From positions 1 through 7,739 of the forward strand of contig JASHRR010001329.1 of assembly GCA_030037185.1 (NCBI GenBank): a stretch of 7,739 nucleotides of DNA, in the 5' to 3' direction. This document shows positions 1 to 5,335 of the stretch, in pieces. Under the pieces are notes generated by a model. The model made no database searches. It saw only the letters and a program-made list of their open reading frames with translations, and was not told where the DNA came from. Source of the DNA: Xanthobacteraceae bacterium (GTDB lineage Bacteria; Pseudomonadota; Alphaproteobacteria; Rhizobiales; Xanthobacteraceae). Positions within the stretch are counted from its first letter, which is position 1. Each line of letters starts with the position of its first letter. The position numbers and the translations under genes are program-made.

Positions 1-350
1 AGCACGGCGTCCCTCCAAGCCGCGGAGTTACTCCACTCTTGGGCCCTATCCAGGCTCTCGAATCGAAACAGAACAACAGATTTTGGGCGGTCACCAGCAA
101 TCTGCACACTATTTCCCAAACCCCCTGGCAGGGCACCGCCACCGCGCAAGAATTTGCCTCCATGGTCCCGAACGGATTTCTGAGCGATCGGTACAAACTC
201 TTTGGCATATGCATCATTGTTCGTGGGATCGAACTCATAAATCACATAGGCCGCAGGTTTAGCCTGAGCGTGAAGGCCCTGAACTACTACGGCTGCACTA
301 CCCACACAAAGTAGCACGGCAGCAGAGATTAACATAAATGAACGTTGCAT
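1..350 (-). CDS. Secreted DUF1330 protein, N-terminal part (runs off window edge), copy A
   Basis: This reading frame starts at the ATG at 350 and stays open through 116 codons to the window edge, so its stop lies outside. The protein begins MQRSFMLISAAVLLCVG, a basic start plus a hydrophobic stretch, and has a likely signal-peptidase site after GLHA (residue 28). The mature part contains KPAAYVIYE, KEFVPIAQKSVRDHGGKFLRG and FESLDRAQEWSNSAAW, matching DUF1330, a small dimeric alpha/beta-barrel (ferredoxin-like) family with no settled function. It is clearly a paralog of the gene at 4919-5335, roughly two thirds identical by eye, and shares its first 11 residues. A GGGAG ribosome-binding site lies just upstream. 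It lies 184 bases downstream of the secreted-protein gene at 535-1014 on the same strand, with a hairpin between, so separate transcription is likely. Family assignment is good; the biochemical role is unknown. Confidence 0.85.
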   Translation of the reverse strand, partial: MQRSFMLISAAVLLCVGSAAVVVQGLHAQAKPAAYVIYEFDPTNNDAYAKEFVPIAQKSVRDHGGKFLRGGGALPGGLGNSVQIAGDRPKSVVLFRFESLDRAQEWSNSAAWRDAV

Positions 351-401
351 GGTTTGCTCCCGATTAGCACGGCTAACACAGCACAGCGCTGCTGAGCGCC
401 C

Positions 402-425
402 TACGAGCTAAGGCCGTCTGAAAAA
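402..425 (-). repeat. 24-base element upstream of DUF1330 copy A, inverted copy of 4830-4853
   Basis: These 24 bases are the exact reverse complement of 4830-4853. The core on the minus strand reads CAGACGGCCTTAGCTCG. The element lies 51 bases before the start codon of DUF1330 copy A; the other copy lies 65 bases before copy B. The DNA between element and ATG is much less conserved, apart from the last 15-20 bases around the ribosome-binding site. Perfect identity where the coding regions have diverged suggests a constrained promoter or operator; the alternative is chance retention within the duplication. Confidence 0.75.
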
Positions 426-498
426 CGAGACGATAGTGCTCCTCGTCCGCGGCGAACAACCCCTAGAGGTTGCGGATAGGTATTCGAATTTCTTCGGA

Positions 499-522
499 GA
501 GGTCAGAAGTTCTCCTGACCTC
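499..522 (-). terminator. Possible hairpin terminator of the 535-1014 gene
   Basis: An 8-base perfect inverted repeat (GAGGTCAG / CTGACCTC) with an 8-base loop lies 13 bases past the stop codon of the minus-strand gene at 535-1014. Position and stem fit an intrinsic terminator, but on the minus strand the stem is followed by TCCGAAGAAATT rather than a T-run, so termination may be weak or Rho-dependent. It could instead be a 3'-end stabilising hairpin. Confidence 0.5.
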
Positions 523-534
523 CGATGTTGATTT

Positions 535-1014
535 CTACTTCTTCAGATTGACTGCGATATCGAAGTAAATATCGGTTCCTGTCGGAAGTATTGGCTGTCG
601 TTGACCAACAAGTGTCCCTTCACCTTTGACTCCAGCGAATCGACCTTTCCCACCTATAACCTGGACCGTTCCTTTGACGTTGGCCCTTGGACCTTCGACC
701 TTAACATCGTTGGTGTTCGTCAGCCACAGCACCGAGCCATCATCGAGCGTTACGCTCATATACACCGGCATAATTCGCCCCGAACCTTTCACAAAATCGC
801 TGATGCTGACGAAAGAGGTTTGGCCGATGCTTCCATCCGGGAATGTTGCGAGACCTGCGAAACGCGCCATGCCAATCACATGTCCATCAACGTCCCCGAT
901 TTCCTGACTGTTCACAGATACGCCATGTGCGATGATTCGAAACTTCATGGTTTCATCTGCCATTGCCGAAGTGGCGAGGATTGCAGCAATAGCCGCGATA
1001 CCAAGCTTATTCAT
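535..1014 (-). CDS. Small secreted protein, probable allene oxide cyclase/dirigent-like barrel
   Basis: This is a 159-residue protein beginning MNKLGIAAIAAILATSAMADE. That is a short signal peptide with a likely cut after AMA (residue 19), so the product is probably periplasmic or secreted. The mature part is rich in beta-strand patterns and glycine. Its C-terminal half contains GTVQVIGGKGRFAGVKGEGT, the pattern of a Gly-rich hairpin in allene-oxide-cyclase-like and dirigent-like barrels (usually GTGrFaGatGsGt). No catalytic residues can be named. The start is supported by AAGGA a suitable distance upstream on the minus strand. A 7-base-arm inverted repeat lies 72-91 bases upstream (1086-1105) and a hairpin follows the stop. 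The gene appears monocistronic, with 278 bases to the tautomerase gene. Existence of the gene is likely; the fold is inferred from motif shape, and many bacterial homologs are called hypothetical. Confidence 0.75.
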   Translation of the reverse strand: MNKLGIAAIAAILATSAMADETMKFRIIAHGVSVNSQEIGDVDGHVIGMARFAGLATFPDGSIGQTSFVSISDFVKGSGRIMPVYMSVTLDDGSVLWLTNTNDVKVEGPRANVKGTVQVIGGKGRFAGVKGEGTLVGQRQPILPTGTDIYFDIAVNLKK

Positions 1015-1085
1015 TGGTTTGGTTCCTTGGATTCGAGCGTGTGGAGGAAACTTAAGAGCTGCCTCAAATCAGGTTTTGTTAATGG

Positions 1086-1105
1086 TTTCGCAATCAGATG
1101 CGAAA
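1086..1105. promoter_or_regulatory. Inverted repeat TTTCGCA-N6-TGCGAAA upstream of the secreted-protein gene
   Basis: Two perfect 7-base arms, TTTCGCA and TGCGAAA, are separated by ATCAGA. The site lies 72-91 bases upstream of the ATG at 1014, in otherwise gene-free DNA. Its size and symmetry fit the site of a dimeric repressor or activator, or a small hairpin in a 5' leader. No known regulator consensus is recognised. Confidence 0.4.
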
Positions 1106-1292
1106 GAGTTGCCAACTTCGGAAGGTAGTTCCGTCATTGCGAAGGGAGTACAAACCTCCACCGCAATCGTTGCCGGGAATGCAATACTTCCTCCGTGCCA
1201 CCCTGTTCCATTCTAGACACTGCGCGCAATCAGGCCCAAAATTCGGACCACTACAATTCTTGCGCTGCACGGCGCGGGGCGACTTCTGGCCG

Positions 1293-1517
1293 TCACGCCG
1301 CTTTTCCGTGCGCTAAGGCATGCACATCAGCGGTGGTCAGGGCTTTGCCACCAATGCCCCAGTCTCCGCTTTCCACCTCTTCCACGACGCACCAGGTGAC
1401 ACCGCGCATGTTCTCGCCTTCGATCGAGACCATGGCGTCAGTCAATTTACTGATAATCTGGCCTTTCTGTTCTTTGCTGAACACGTCCTTGATGACGCGA
1501 ACCTGAATGAGGGGCAT
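1293..1517 (-). CDS. Tautomerase family protein (4-oxalocrotonate tautomerase-like)
   Basis: The 74-residue product begins MPLIQVRVIKDVFSKEQK. After Met removal the N-terminal Pro would be the catalytic base of the tautomerase superfamily, which is why this start is chosen over an ATG 28 codons upstream; GGAG lies 8 bases before it. Length and the pattern of KLTDAMV followed by MRGVTWCVVEEV fit 4-OT-like subunits that form hexamers or dimers of short beta-alpha-beta units. An Arg at mature position 37 and a Trp at 52 sit near the canonical Arg39 and Phe50, but canonical Arg11 is Val here, so the substrate is probably not classical 4-oxalocrotonate. The gene is divergent from the MocR-type regulator at 1713-3116 with 195 bases between, so it is the likely target of that regulator. 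Cytoplasmic. Confidence 0.85.
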   Translation of the reverse strand: MPLIQVRVIKDVFSKEQKGQIISKLTDAMVSIEGENMRGVTWCVVEEVESGDWGIGGKALTTADVHALAHGKAA

Positions 1518-1627
1518 TCGATTTCTCCGATCGTCTATGAACGAGTTGTTGTCGGGTCGTGCAAGCAGACGAGTATTTCTGCTGCTCTGACTGCTTGACA
1601 CGGGGGGTCATCGTGCCGAACACTGGT

Positions 1628-1675
1628 CATGATTGTAATGGACAGTTTGGCTGTCAGTCAGCATGACTGTACTGG
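1628..1675. promoter_or_regulatory. Putative MocR operator: 14-base direct repeat plus palindrome
   Basis: CATGATTGTAATGG (1628-1641) recurs as CATGACTGTACTGG (1662-1675), 12 of 14 matching, with a 34-base period of about three helical turns. Overlapping the second half is a perfect palindrome, CAGTCA-GCA-TGACTG (1655-1669). MocR-type regulators such as GabR are known to bind widely spaced direct repeats next to their own, often divergent, gene. The site lies between the tautomerase and regulator genes and ends 21 bases before the preferred ribosome-binding site at 1697. Assignment is by position and repeat geometry only. Confidence 0.5.
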
Positions 1676-1712
1676 TCCGGCGAGCGGGCCAATTCCAGGA
1701 AGGGAAATCGGC

Positions 1713-3116
1713 ATGCTGCCCCTCACTATCAGCCAGAATAGCGGCCAGCCTCTTTGCGACCAGATTGTAGCCGGCATCAAGCGACAGATCGACGATCGGC
1801 ATCTGCGGCCTGGCACGAGGCTGCCGTCGATTCGCAACTTTGCCGAAACTCACAATGTCAGCCGCTTTACGGTGGTCGAGGCGTACGATCGCCTGGTCGC
1901 AATGGGCTATCTGCATTCGCGCCGCGGCGCCGGCTTCTACACGGCCCCGCATCGAGAGGCTGCGCATCCCACGCCCTCCGATAATCACAAGCGCAACGAG
2001 CAGCTGGTTTGGCTCATCCGTCGACTGCTGGAGGCTGACGAAAGCACGATCCTTGCAGGCGGCCCGTGGCTGCCGAATTCGTGGCTCGATGAAGGTGGTA
2101 TCCGCCAGAGCCTCAACGTGCTGGCGCGCAAGAACGGCGCGTTTCTGCTCGAATACGGGCAGCCGTTCGGGTATCTGCCGTTGCGCGAACATCTCGCGCA
2201 GATGCTGGCAACACTCGGCATCACCGCCCGCGCGGGCCAAATTCTGCTGACGCAGGGCACCAGCCAGGCGCTCGAACTCGCCATCCGTTATCTGCTCAAA
2301 CCCGGCGACGCAGCGCTCGTAGACGATCCCGGCTATTACAACATGTTTGGCAACCTGCGCCTGCACGGCGCCGACATGCTGGCTGTGCCGCGCAATCGCG
2401 ATGGGCCCGATCTCGCGGTGCTTGAAGAGCTCGCCGCAGCACACCGGCCAAAGGTCTATTTTACCCAGTCGGTGATGCAGAACCCGACCGGAACCGATAT
2501 GACCCCGCATGTGGCTTTCAAGGTGCTGCAGGCCGCAGAGCGCCACAATTTCATGGTTGTGGAGGATGACATCTTTTGCGATCTGCAGGCGACGGTCACG
2601 CCACGCCTTGCCACGCTCGATCAGCTCAACCGCGTCATCTACGCGCGCAGCTTTTCCAAGACGCTATCGGGGAGCCTGCGCGTCGGTTTTATCGCCTGCG
2701 CGGAAGGCATTGCCAACGAGCTCGCCGACATCAAGATGCTGACGAGCATCACCACATCACAATTCACCGAGCGTCTGGTGTATCTGATGCTGGTGAATGG
2801 CCACTACCGCAAATACCTGTCGCGTTTGCACGAGCGACTCGGAGAGGCGCGCCTAAATGTCGTGCGAGCCTTCGAACGCATGGGACTTGAGTTATTCGTG
2901 GAGCCCACTGACGGGATGTTCGTCTGGGCGCGATTACCCCAAGTCGAAGACGCGCTCGCACTGGCGGAGGCCTCACAGCGTGACGGCATCACGCTCGCGC
3001 CGGGCGCTGTCTTTCGCCCGCACCTCGAGCGGTCGCCGTGGATGCGGTTCAACGTCACCGTCTGCGACGACTCGCGCGTGCAGCGCTGGCTGCAGCGGCA
3101 GTGCAAAGCAGGGTAA
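1713..3116 (+). CDS. MocR/GntR-family PLP-dependent transcriptional regulator (aminotransferase-like)
   Basis: This is a 467-residue protein with a GntR-type winged helix at about residues 5-78 (GTRLPSIRNFAETHNVSRFT, then LVAMGYLHSRRGAGFYT). A linker leads to a fold-type I aminotransferase domain from about residue 110 to the end. PLP-site signatures are visible: NPTG at 257-260, VVEDD ending near residue 286, and SFSKTL with the likely Schiff-base Lys at 316, followed by an Arg at 323. MocR proteins sense amino-acid or PLP-related ligands and usually control a neighbouring gene. The start at 1713 is preferred because AGGAAGGG lies 8 bases upstream; an in-frame ATG at 1629 (28 codons earlier) lacks such a site and would place the operator-like repeat inside the gene. 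The divergent tautomerase is the obvious candidate target. A true aminotransferase role is possible but less likely given the fused DNA-binding domain. Confidence 0.92.
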   Translation: MLPLTISQNSGQPLCDQIVAGIKRQIDDRHLRPGTRLPSIRNFAETHNVSRFTVVEAYDRLVAMGYLHSRRGAGFYTAPHREAAHPTPSDNHKRNEQLVWLIRRLLEADESTILAGGPWLPNSWLDEGGIRQSLNVLARKNGAFLLEYGQPFGYLPLREHLAQMLATLGITARAGQILLTQGTSQALELAIRYLLKPGDAALVDDPGYYNMFGNLRLHGADMLAVPRNRDGPDLAVLEELAAAHRPKVYFTQSVMQNPTGTDMTPHVAFKVLQAAERHNFMVVEDDIFCDLQATVTPRLATLDQLNRVIYARSFSKTLSGSLRVGFIACAEGIANELADIKMLTSITTSQFTERLVYLMLVNGHYRKYLSRLHERLGEARLNVVRAFERMGLELFVEPTDGMFVWARLPQVEDALALAEASQRDGITLAPGAVFRPHLERSPWMRFNVTVCDDSRVQRWLQRQCKAG

Positions 3117-3230
3117 ATCGTGGCCGGTAGGTGTATCCAGAAATCGCACAACTGATGTTCGATGCCGCTTGCCAGCCCGACGCGCTGCTTTCATTTACTG
3201 ATGGAGGCTCTACACGAATTCACTTGACCC

Positions 3231-3281
3231 AAGGAGAACAAAATGATCAGACTTTTTGCTGCTGGCATGACTTTTCCTTAG
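3231..3281 (+). pseudogene. Ribosome-binding site plus 12-codon stub of a lost gene
   Basis: AAGGAG (3231-3236) stands 6 bases before an ATG at 3243 that opens MIRLFAAGMTFP and stops at 3279-3281. The positively charged start followed by small hydrophobic residues resembles the first part of a signal peptide that is then cut off. The surrounding 293-base spacer between the regulator and the OsmC gene holds no other coding signal. It is most simply the 5' end of a deleted secreted-protein gene; a real micropeptide or leader peptide is the alternative. Confidence 0.35.
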
Positions 3282-3332
3282 GGGTTTAGAACGAGCGGAT
3301 CCTCCTTCGCGAGAATTTAGAAGTTGATCGTT

Positions 3333-3342
3333 GGAATATTCC
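3333..3342. promoter_or_regulatory. Palindrome GGAATATTCC upstream of osmC-like gene
   Basis: This perfect 10-base palindrome lies in AT-rich DNA 68 bases before the start of the OsmC-family gene. It overlaps a possible but weak promoter (TTGATC followed by TTGTAA at 18-base spacing). It could be an operator. The evidence is only its symmetry and location. Confidence 0.25.
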
Positions 3343-3409
3343 TTAATTTGTAACCACATAACTGCGCCCAAAAAAACGTCCACTTAGGCACCAACAGTCA
3401 GAGGCACCC

Positions 3410-3970
3410 ATGGCCGACGCCAATCCCCCTGCCAATAATGGCGTGAACGTCGAAGCGTTGATCGCCGCTCGCGAGGCACTCGCCAAGGCCCCCGAGGCCG
3501 CCCAGTTCAGATGGCGTGCATCCTGCGAATGGAAGAACGGCACTCACAGCCACTCTACGGTCGAAGGCTTCTACGGCCTGGGGCAAGAACAGCAGCGCAA
3601 GGCTACATTTACCTTCGATGCCGATCACCCCGAAGTTTTTGCCTCAGAGGACAAAGGTGCTACGCCAGTTGAGTACGTATTAGTCGGGTTGGCAAGCTGT
3701 CTGACTGCAGGCATCGCCGCGGTCGCCCAACACAGAAACATTCAATTGCGCTCGGTTACGGCGACCATTGAAGGGGACATGGACATCCAGGGCATCCTCG
3801 GTATGGACCGAGATGTCCGCAATGGTTTCGGCGGTATCAAGCTAACCTATAAGATAGACGCCGACGCGAAACGCGACGAAATTGAGGCCCTCATTGCACA
3901 ATCACAGAAGCGGTCAGCAGTGTATGACATCGTGACCAATCCGACGAATGTGATGGTCGTCGTGAATTAA
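3410..3970 (+). CDS. OsmC family protein
   Basis: This 186-residue protein has the OsmC/Ohr core: a beta-rich N-terminal half with FRWRASCEWKNG and FTFDADHPEVF, then the central helix GATPVEYVLVGLASCLTAGI with Cys97 as the likely peroxidatic residue and Glu88 beside it. The family reduces organic or fatty-acid hydroperoxides in the cytoplasm through two thiols. The second conserved Cys is not seen: the corresponding segment KRSAVYDIVTNPTNV has Ser169, and the only other Cys is residue 39 near the N-terminus. The protein may therefore use an external thiol, or belong to the OsmC-like branch without classical peroxidase activity. GAGG lies upstream of the ATG at suitable spacing. The broken FAD-monooxygenase gene starts 40-55 bases downstream on the same strand. 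Confidence 0.9.
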   Translation: MADANPPANNGVNVEALIAAREALAKAPEAAQFRWRASCEWKNGTHSHSTVEGFYGLGQEQQRKATFTFDADHPEVFASEDKGATPVEYVLVGLASCLTAGIAAVAQHRNIQLRSVTATIEGDMDIQGILGMDRDVRNGFGGIKLTYKIDADAKRDEIEALIAQSQKRSAVYDIVTNPTNVMVVVN

Positions 3971-4009
3971 GCCAACTCTCAAGCAATCGCGTTATGAGGG
4001 AACGACCCA

Positions 4010-4525
4010 ATTAACATTGTCACGGTGGCCGTCATCGGTGCTGGGCACGCCGGTCTTGCCATGAGCCGCTGCCTGACCGACCGGTCGATCGATCATGTGG
4101 TGTTGGAGCGGGGTGAGGTCGCTCACACGTGGCGAACCGAGCGGTGGGAATCGCTGCGACTTCTAACGCCCAATTGGCAGAGCCGACTCCCCGGCTTCGG
4201 TTACAAAGGCAGTGACCCGGACGGGTACAGGACGCTGCCCGAGGTCATTGACTTCATCGCGAGTTATGCGAAGGCGATCTCCGCGCCCCTGCGAACCCAC
4301 ACCACTGTTACATCGGTGCGCCGCGTCGAGGCGGGATACCTACTGCGCACGGATCAAGACGACTGGCAATGCCGGGCAGTCGTACTCGCTTCCGGCGCAT
4401 GCAATATCGCGCGCGTTCCGAGCTTTGCCAATCTGGTGCCCTCGACGATCGTAAGCCTCACCGCTAGCAGTCACCTTGATCCGTGGGCAGCAGGTAGCCC
4501 GCCTCGGTGCGGCGCACCGACGTAA
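4010..4525 (+). pseudogene. Truncated FAD-dependent monooxygenase / pyridine nucleotide-disulfide oxidoreductase-like gene
   Basis: The frame encodes VAVIGAGHAGLAMSRCL, a Rossmann GxGxxG dinucleotide-binding motif, then [35 protein letters not shown] and VLASGACN. This is the N-terminal FAD domain of flavin-containing monooxygenase-like oxidoreductases. Relatives are about 400 residues; here recognisable sequence ends near 4465 (about 150 residues), followed by roughly 19 junk codons and a stop at 4523. The natural start is probably codon ATT at 4010, in the frame reading INIVTVAVIGAG after a GAGGG site, where relatives would have ATG. The first standard start codon is the GTG at 4025. With its 3' two thirds replaced by scrambled copies of its own 5' region, it cannot encode a working enzyme. 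Confidence 0.8.
4256..4365 (+). repeat. Left arm of 110-base inverted repeat (pairs with 4468-4577)
   Basis: This stretch of the truncated monooxygenase ([20 protein letters not shown] region) pairs base for base, without gaps, with the reverse complement of 4468-4577. There are 8 mismatches in 110 bases, and the outermost 56 bases (4256-4311 against 4522-4577) are perfect. The arms enclose a 102-base loop, so a transcript or single strand could fold into a very long hairpin. Confidence 0.9.
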
Positions 4526-4577
4526 CAGTGGTGTGGGTTCGCAGGGGCGCGGAGATCGCCTTCGCATAACTCGCGAT
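4468..4577 (-). pseudogene. Inverted monooxygenase fragment, diverged copy of 4256-4365
   Basis: Read on the minus strand it encodes [19 protein letters not shown] and then RTEAGYLLPTDQGD, whereas the plus-strand copy has RVEAGYLLRTDQDD. All 8 mismatches lie in the half next to the loop. The substitutions show that it comes from a diverged copy of the gene rather than from a very fresh duplication, or that the outer part has been homogenised by gene conversion. The longer minus-strand reading frame through here (4760 down to 4464) is an accident of the scrambling. Confidence 0.85.
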
Positions 4578-4760
4578 CGCTGCCTGACCGACCGGTCGAT
4601 CGATCATGTGGTGCTGGAGCGGGGGGTGAGGTCGCTCACACGTGGCGAACCGAGCGGTGGGAATCGCTGCGACTCCTAACGCCCAATTGGCAGAGCCGAC
4701 TCCCAGGCTTCGGATACGAAGGCAATGACCCGGACGGGTAAAGGACGCTGCCCGAGTCAT
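4578..4760 (+). pseudogene. Direct monooxygenase fragment, diverged copy of 4067-4248
   Basis: This matches 4067-4248 with 7 substitutions and two length changes. There are six G's instead of four near 4621, which is a frameshift; a TAC to TAA change makes a stop at 4739-4741; and one G is missing near the end. The copied part begins at the codons for [12 protein letters not shown] and ends at PEVI. Together with 4468-4577 it covers nearly contiguous gene sequence (4067-4365 equivalent), but with the second half inverted and placed first. It is non-functional. Confidence 0.88.
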
Positions 4761-4829
4761 CGCTGCCTACCGAGAAAGGGGCAGTGAAAAAGTGCTGTCG
4801 GCAGGCATTTCCACTCGCAGCGATCGCGA

Positions 4830-4853
4830 TTTTTCAGACGGCCTTAGCTCGTA
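4830..4853 (+). repeat. 24-base element upstream of DUF1330 copy B, inverted copy of 402-425
   Basis: This is a perfect match to the reverse complement of 402-425. It lies 65 bases before the ATG of DUF1330 copy B, 14 bases further than in copy A. The conserved block followed by variable spacing looks like a shared upstream regulatory element. It could also mark the edge of the duplicated segment, because no similarity is visible beyond it on the upstream side. Confidence 0.75.
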
Positions 4854-4918
4854 CTTAGGGCCCGCAGGCTTTTGGAGCGTCGCTGGATGCTGTGCGGCCC
4901 TGCTATCGGGAGTAAACC

Positions 4919-5335
4919 ATGCAACGTTCGTTTATGTTAATCTCGGCCGCAGTGATACTCTGTGTGGGTATTGCTGCCGCGGCAGTTCAGGGCCTACATG
5001 CTCAGGTCAAACCTGTCGCCTACGTCATTTTCGAGAACGCGCCCACGGACCGGGATGCACTTGCCAAAGAATTCGTTCAACTTGCTCAGAAATCAGTTCG
5101 AGACTACGGCGGCAAATTCCTCCGCGGGGGCGGACCCGTAGGAGAACTCACCATGGGCGCGAAGCTTCTATCAATTGCCGGCGACCCGCCCAAGACCATC
5201 ATTATATTTCAATTCGAGAATCTCGATAAGGCGCAAGAATGGAGTAATTCCTCATCTTGGAGAAGCCTCGTACCAATTGGGCAGAAATATACCTCGTATT
5301 TCCGCATGTATGCAGTTGAAGGCCTATCTCAATAA
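4919..5335 (+). CDS. Secreted DUF1330 protein, copy B (complete)
   Basis: This 138-residue protein has a signal peptide (MQRSFMLISAAVILCVG, likely cut after GLHA at residue 28) and a DUF1330 domain of about 100 residues. The domain contains AYVIFENAPT, AQKSVRDYGGKFLRGGGP, IIIFQFENLDKAQEWSNS and YFRMYAVEG. DUF1330 folds as a dimeric alpha/beta barrel; a secreted form suggests a periplasmic binding or small enzymatic role, but none is established. The ATG follows GGGAG at good spacing. It is the full-length paralog of the edge-truncated gene at 1-350 in opposite orientation; the N-terminal 11 residues and HGGKFLRGGG-like core are almost unchanged, while the middle differs by substitutions and a 2-residue length change. 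No partner gene follows on the same strand. Confidence 0.9.
   Translation: MQRSFMLISAAVILCVGIAAAAVQGLHAQVKPVAYVIFENAPTDRDALAKEFVQLAQKSVRDYGGKFLRGGGPVGELTMGAKLLSIAGDPPKTIIIFQFENLDKAQEWSNSSSWRSLVPIGQKYTSYFRMYAVEGLSQ

Noticed and set aside
413..422. GCCGTCTGAA, identical to the core Neisseria DNA uptake sequence, also present inverted in the second 24-base copy
   Set aside because: The window is clearly alphaproteobacterial and both occurrences belong to one duplicated element, so this is effectively a single chance match to a 10-base word.
601..1128. Plus-strand reading frame of 175 codons
   Set aside because: It lies antisense to the secreted barrel-like gene at 535-1014, has no ribosome-binding site or domain, and the minus-strand frame has a signal peptide and family-like motifs.
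1608..2546. Minus-strand reading frame of 312 codons inside the MocR gene
   Set aside because: It is an antisense shadow of a GC-rich gene with biased third codon positions; no domain is recognisable, while the plus strand encodes an unmistakable MocR protein.
4464..4760. Minus-strand reading frame of 98 codons containing [16 protein letters not shown]
   Set aside because: It joins the antisense of the direct monooxygenase fragment to the sense of the inverted fragment, so it is a by-product of the rearrangement.
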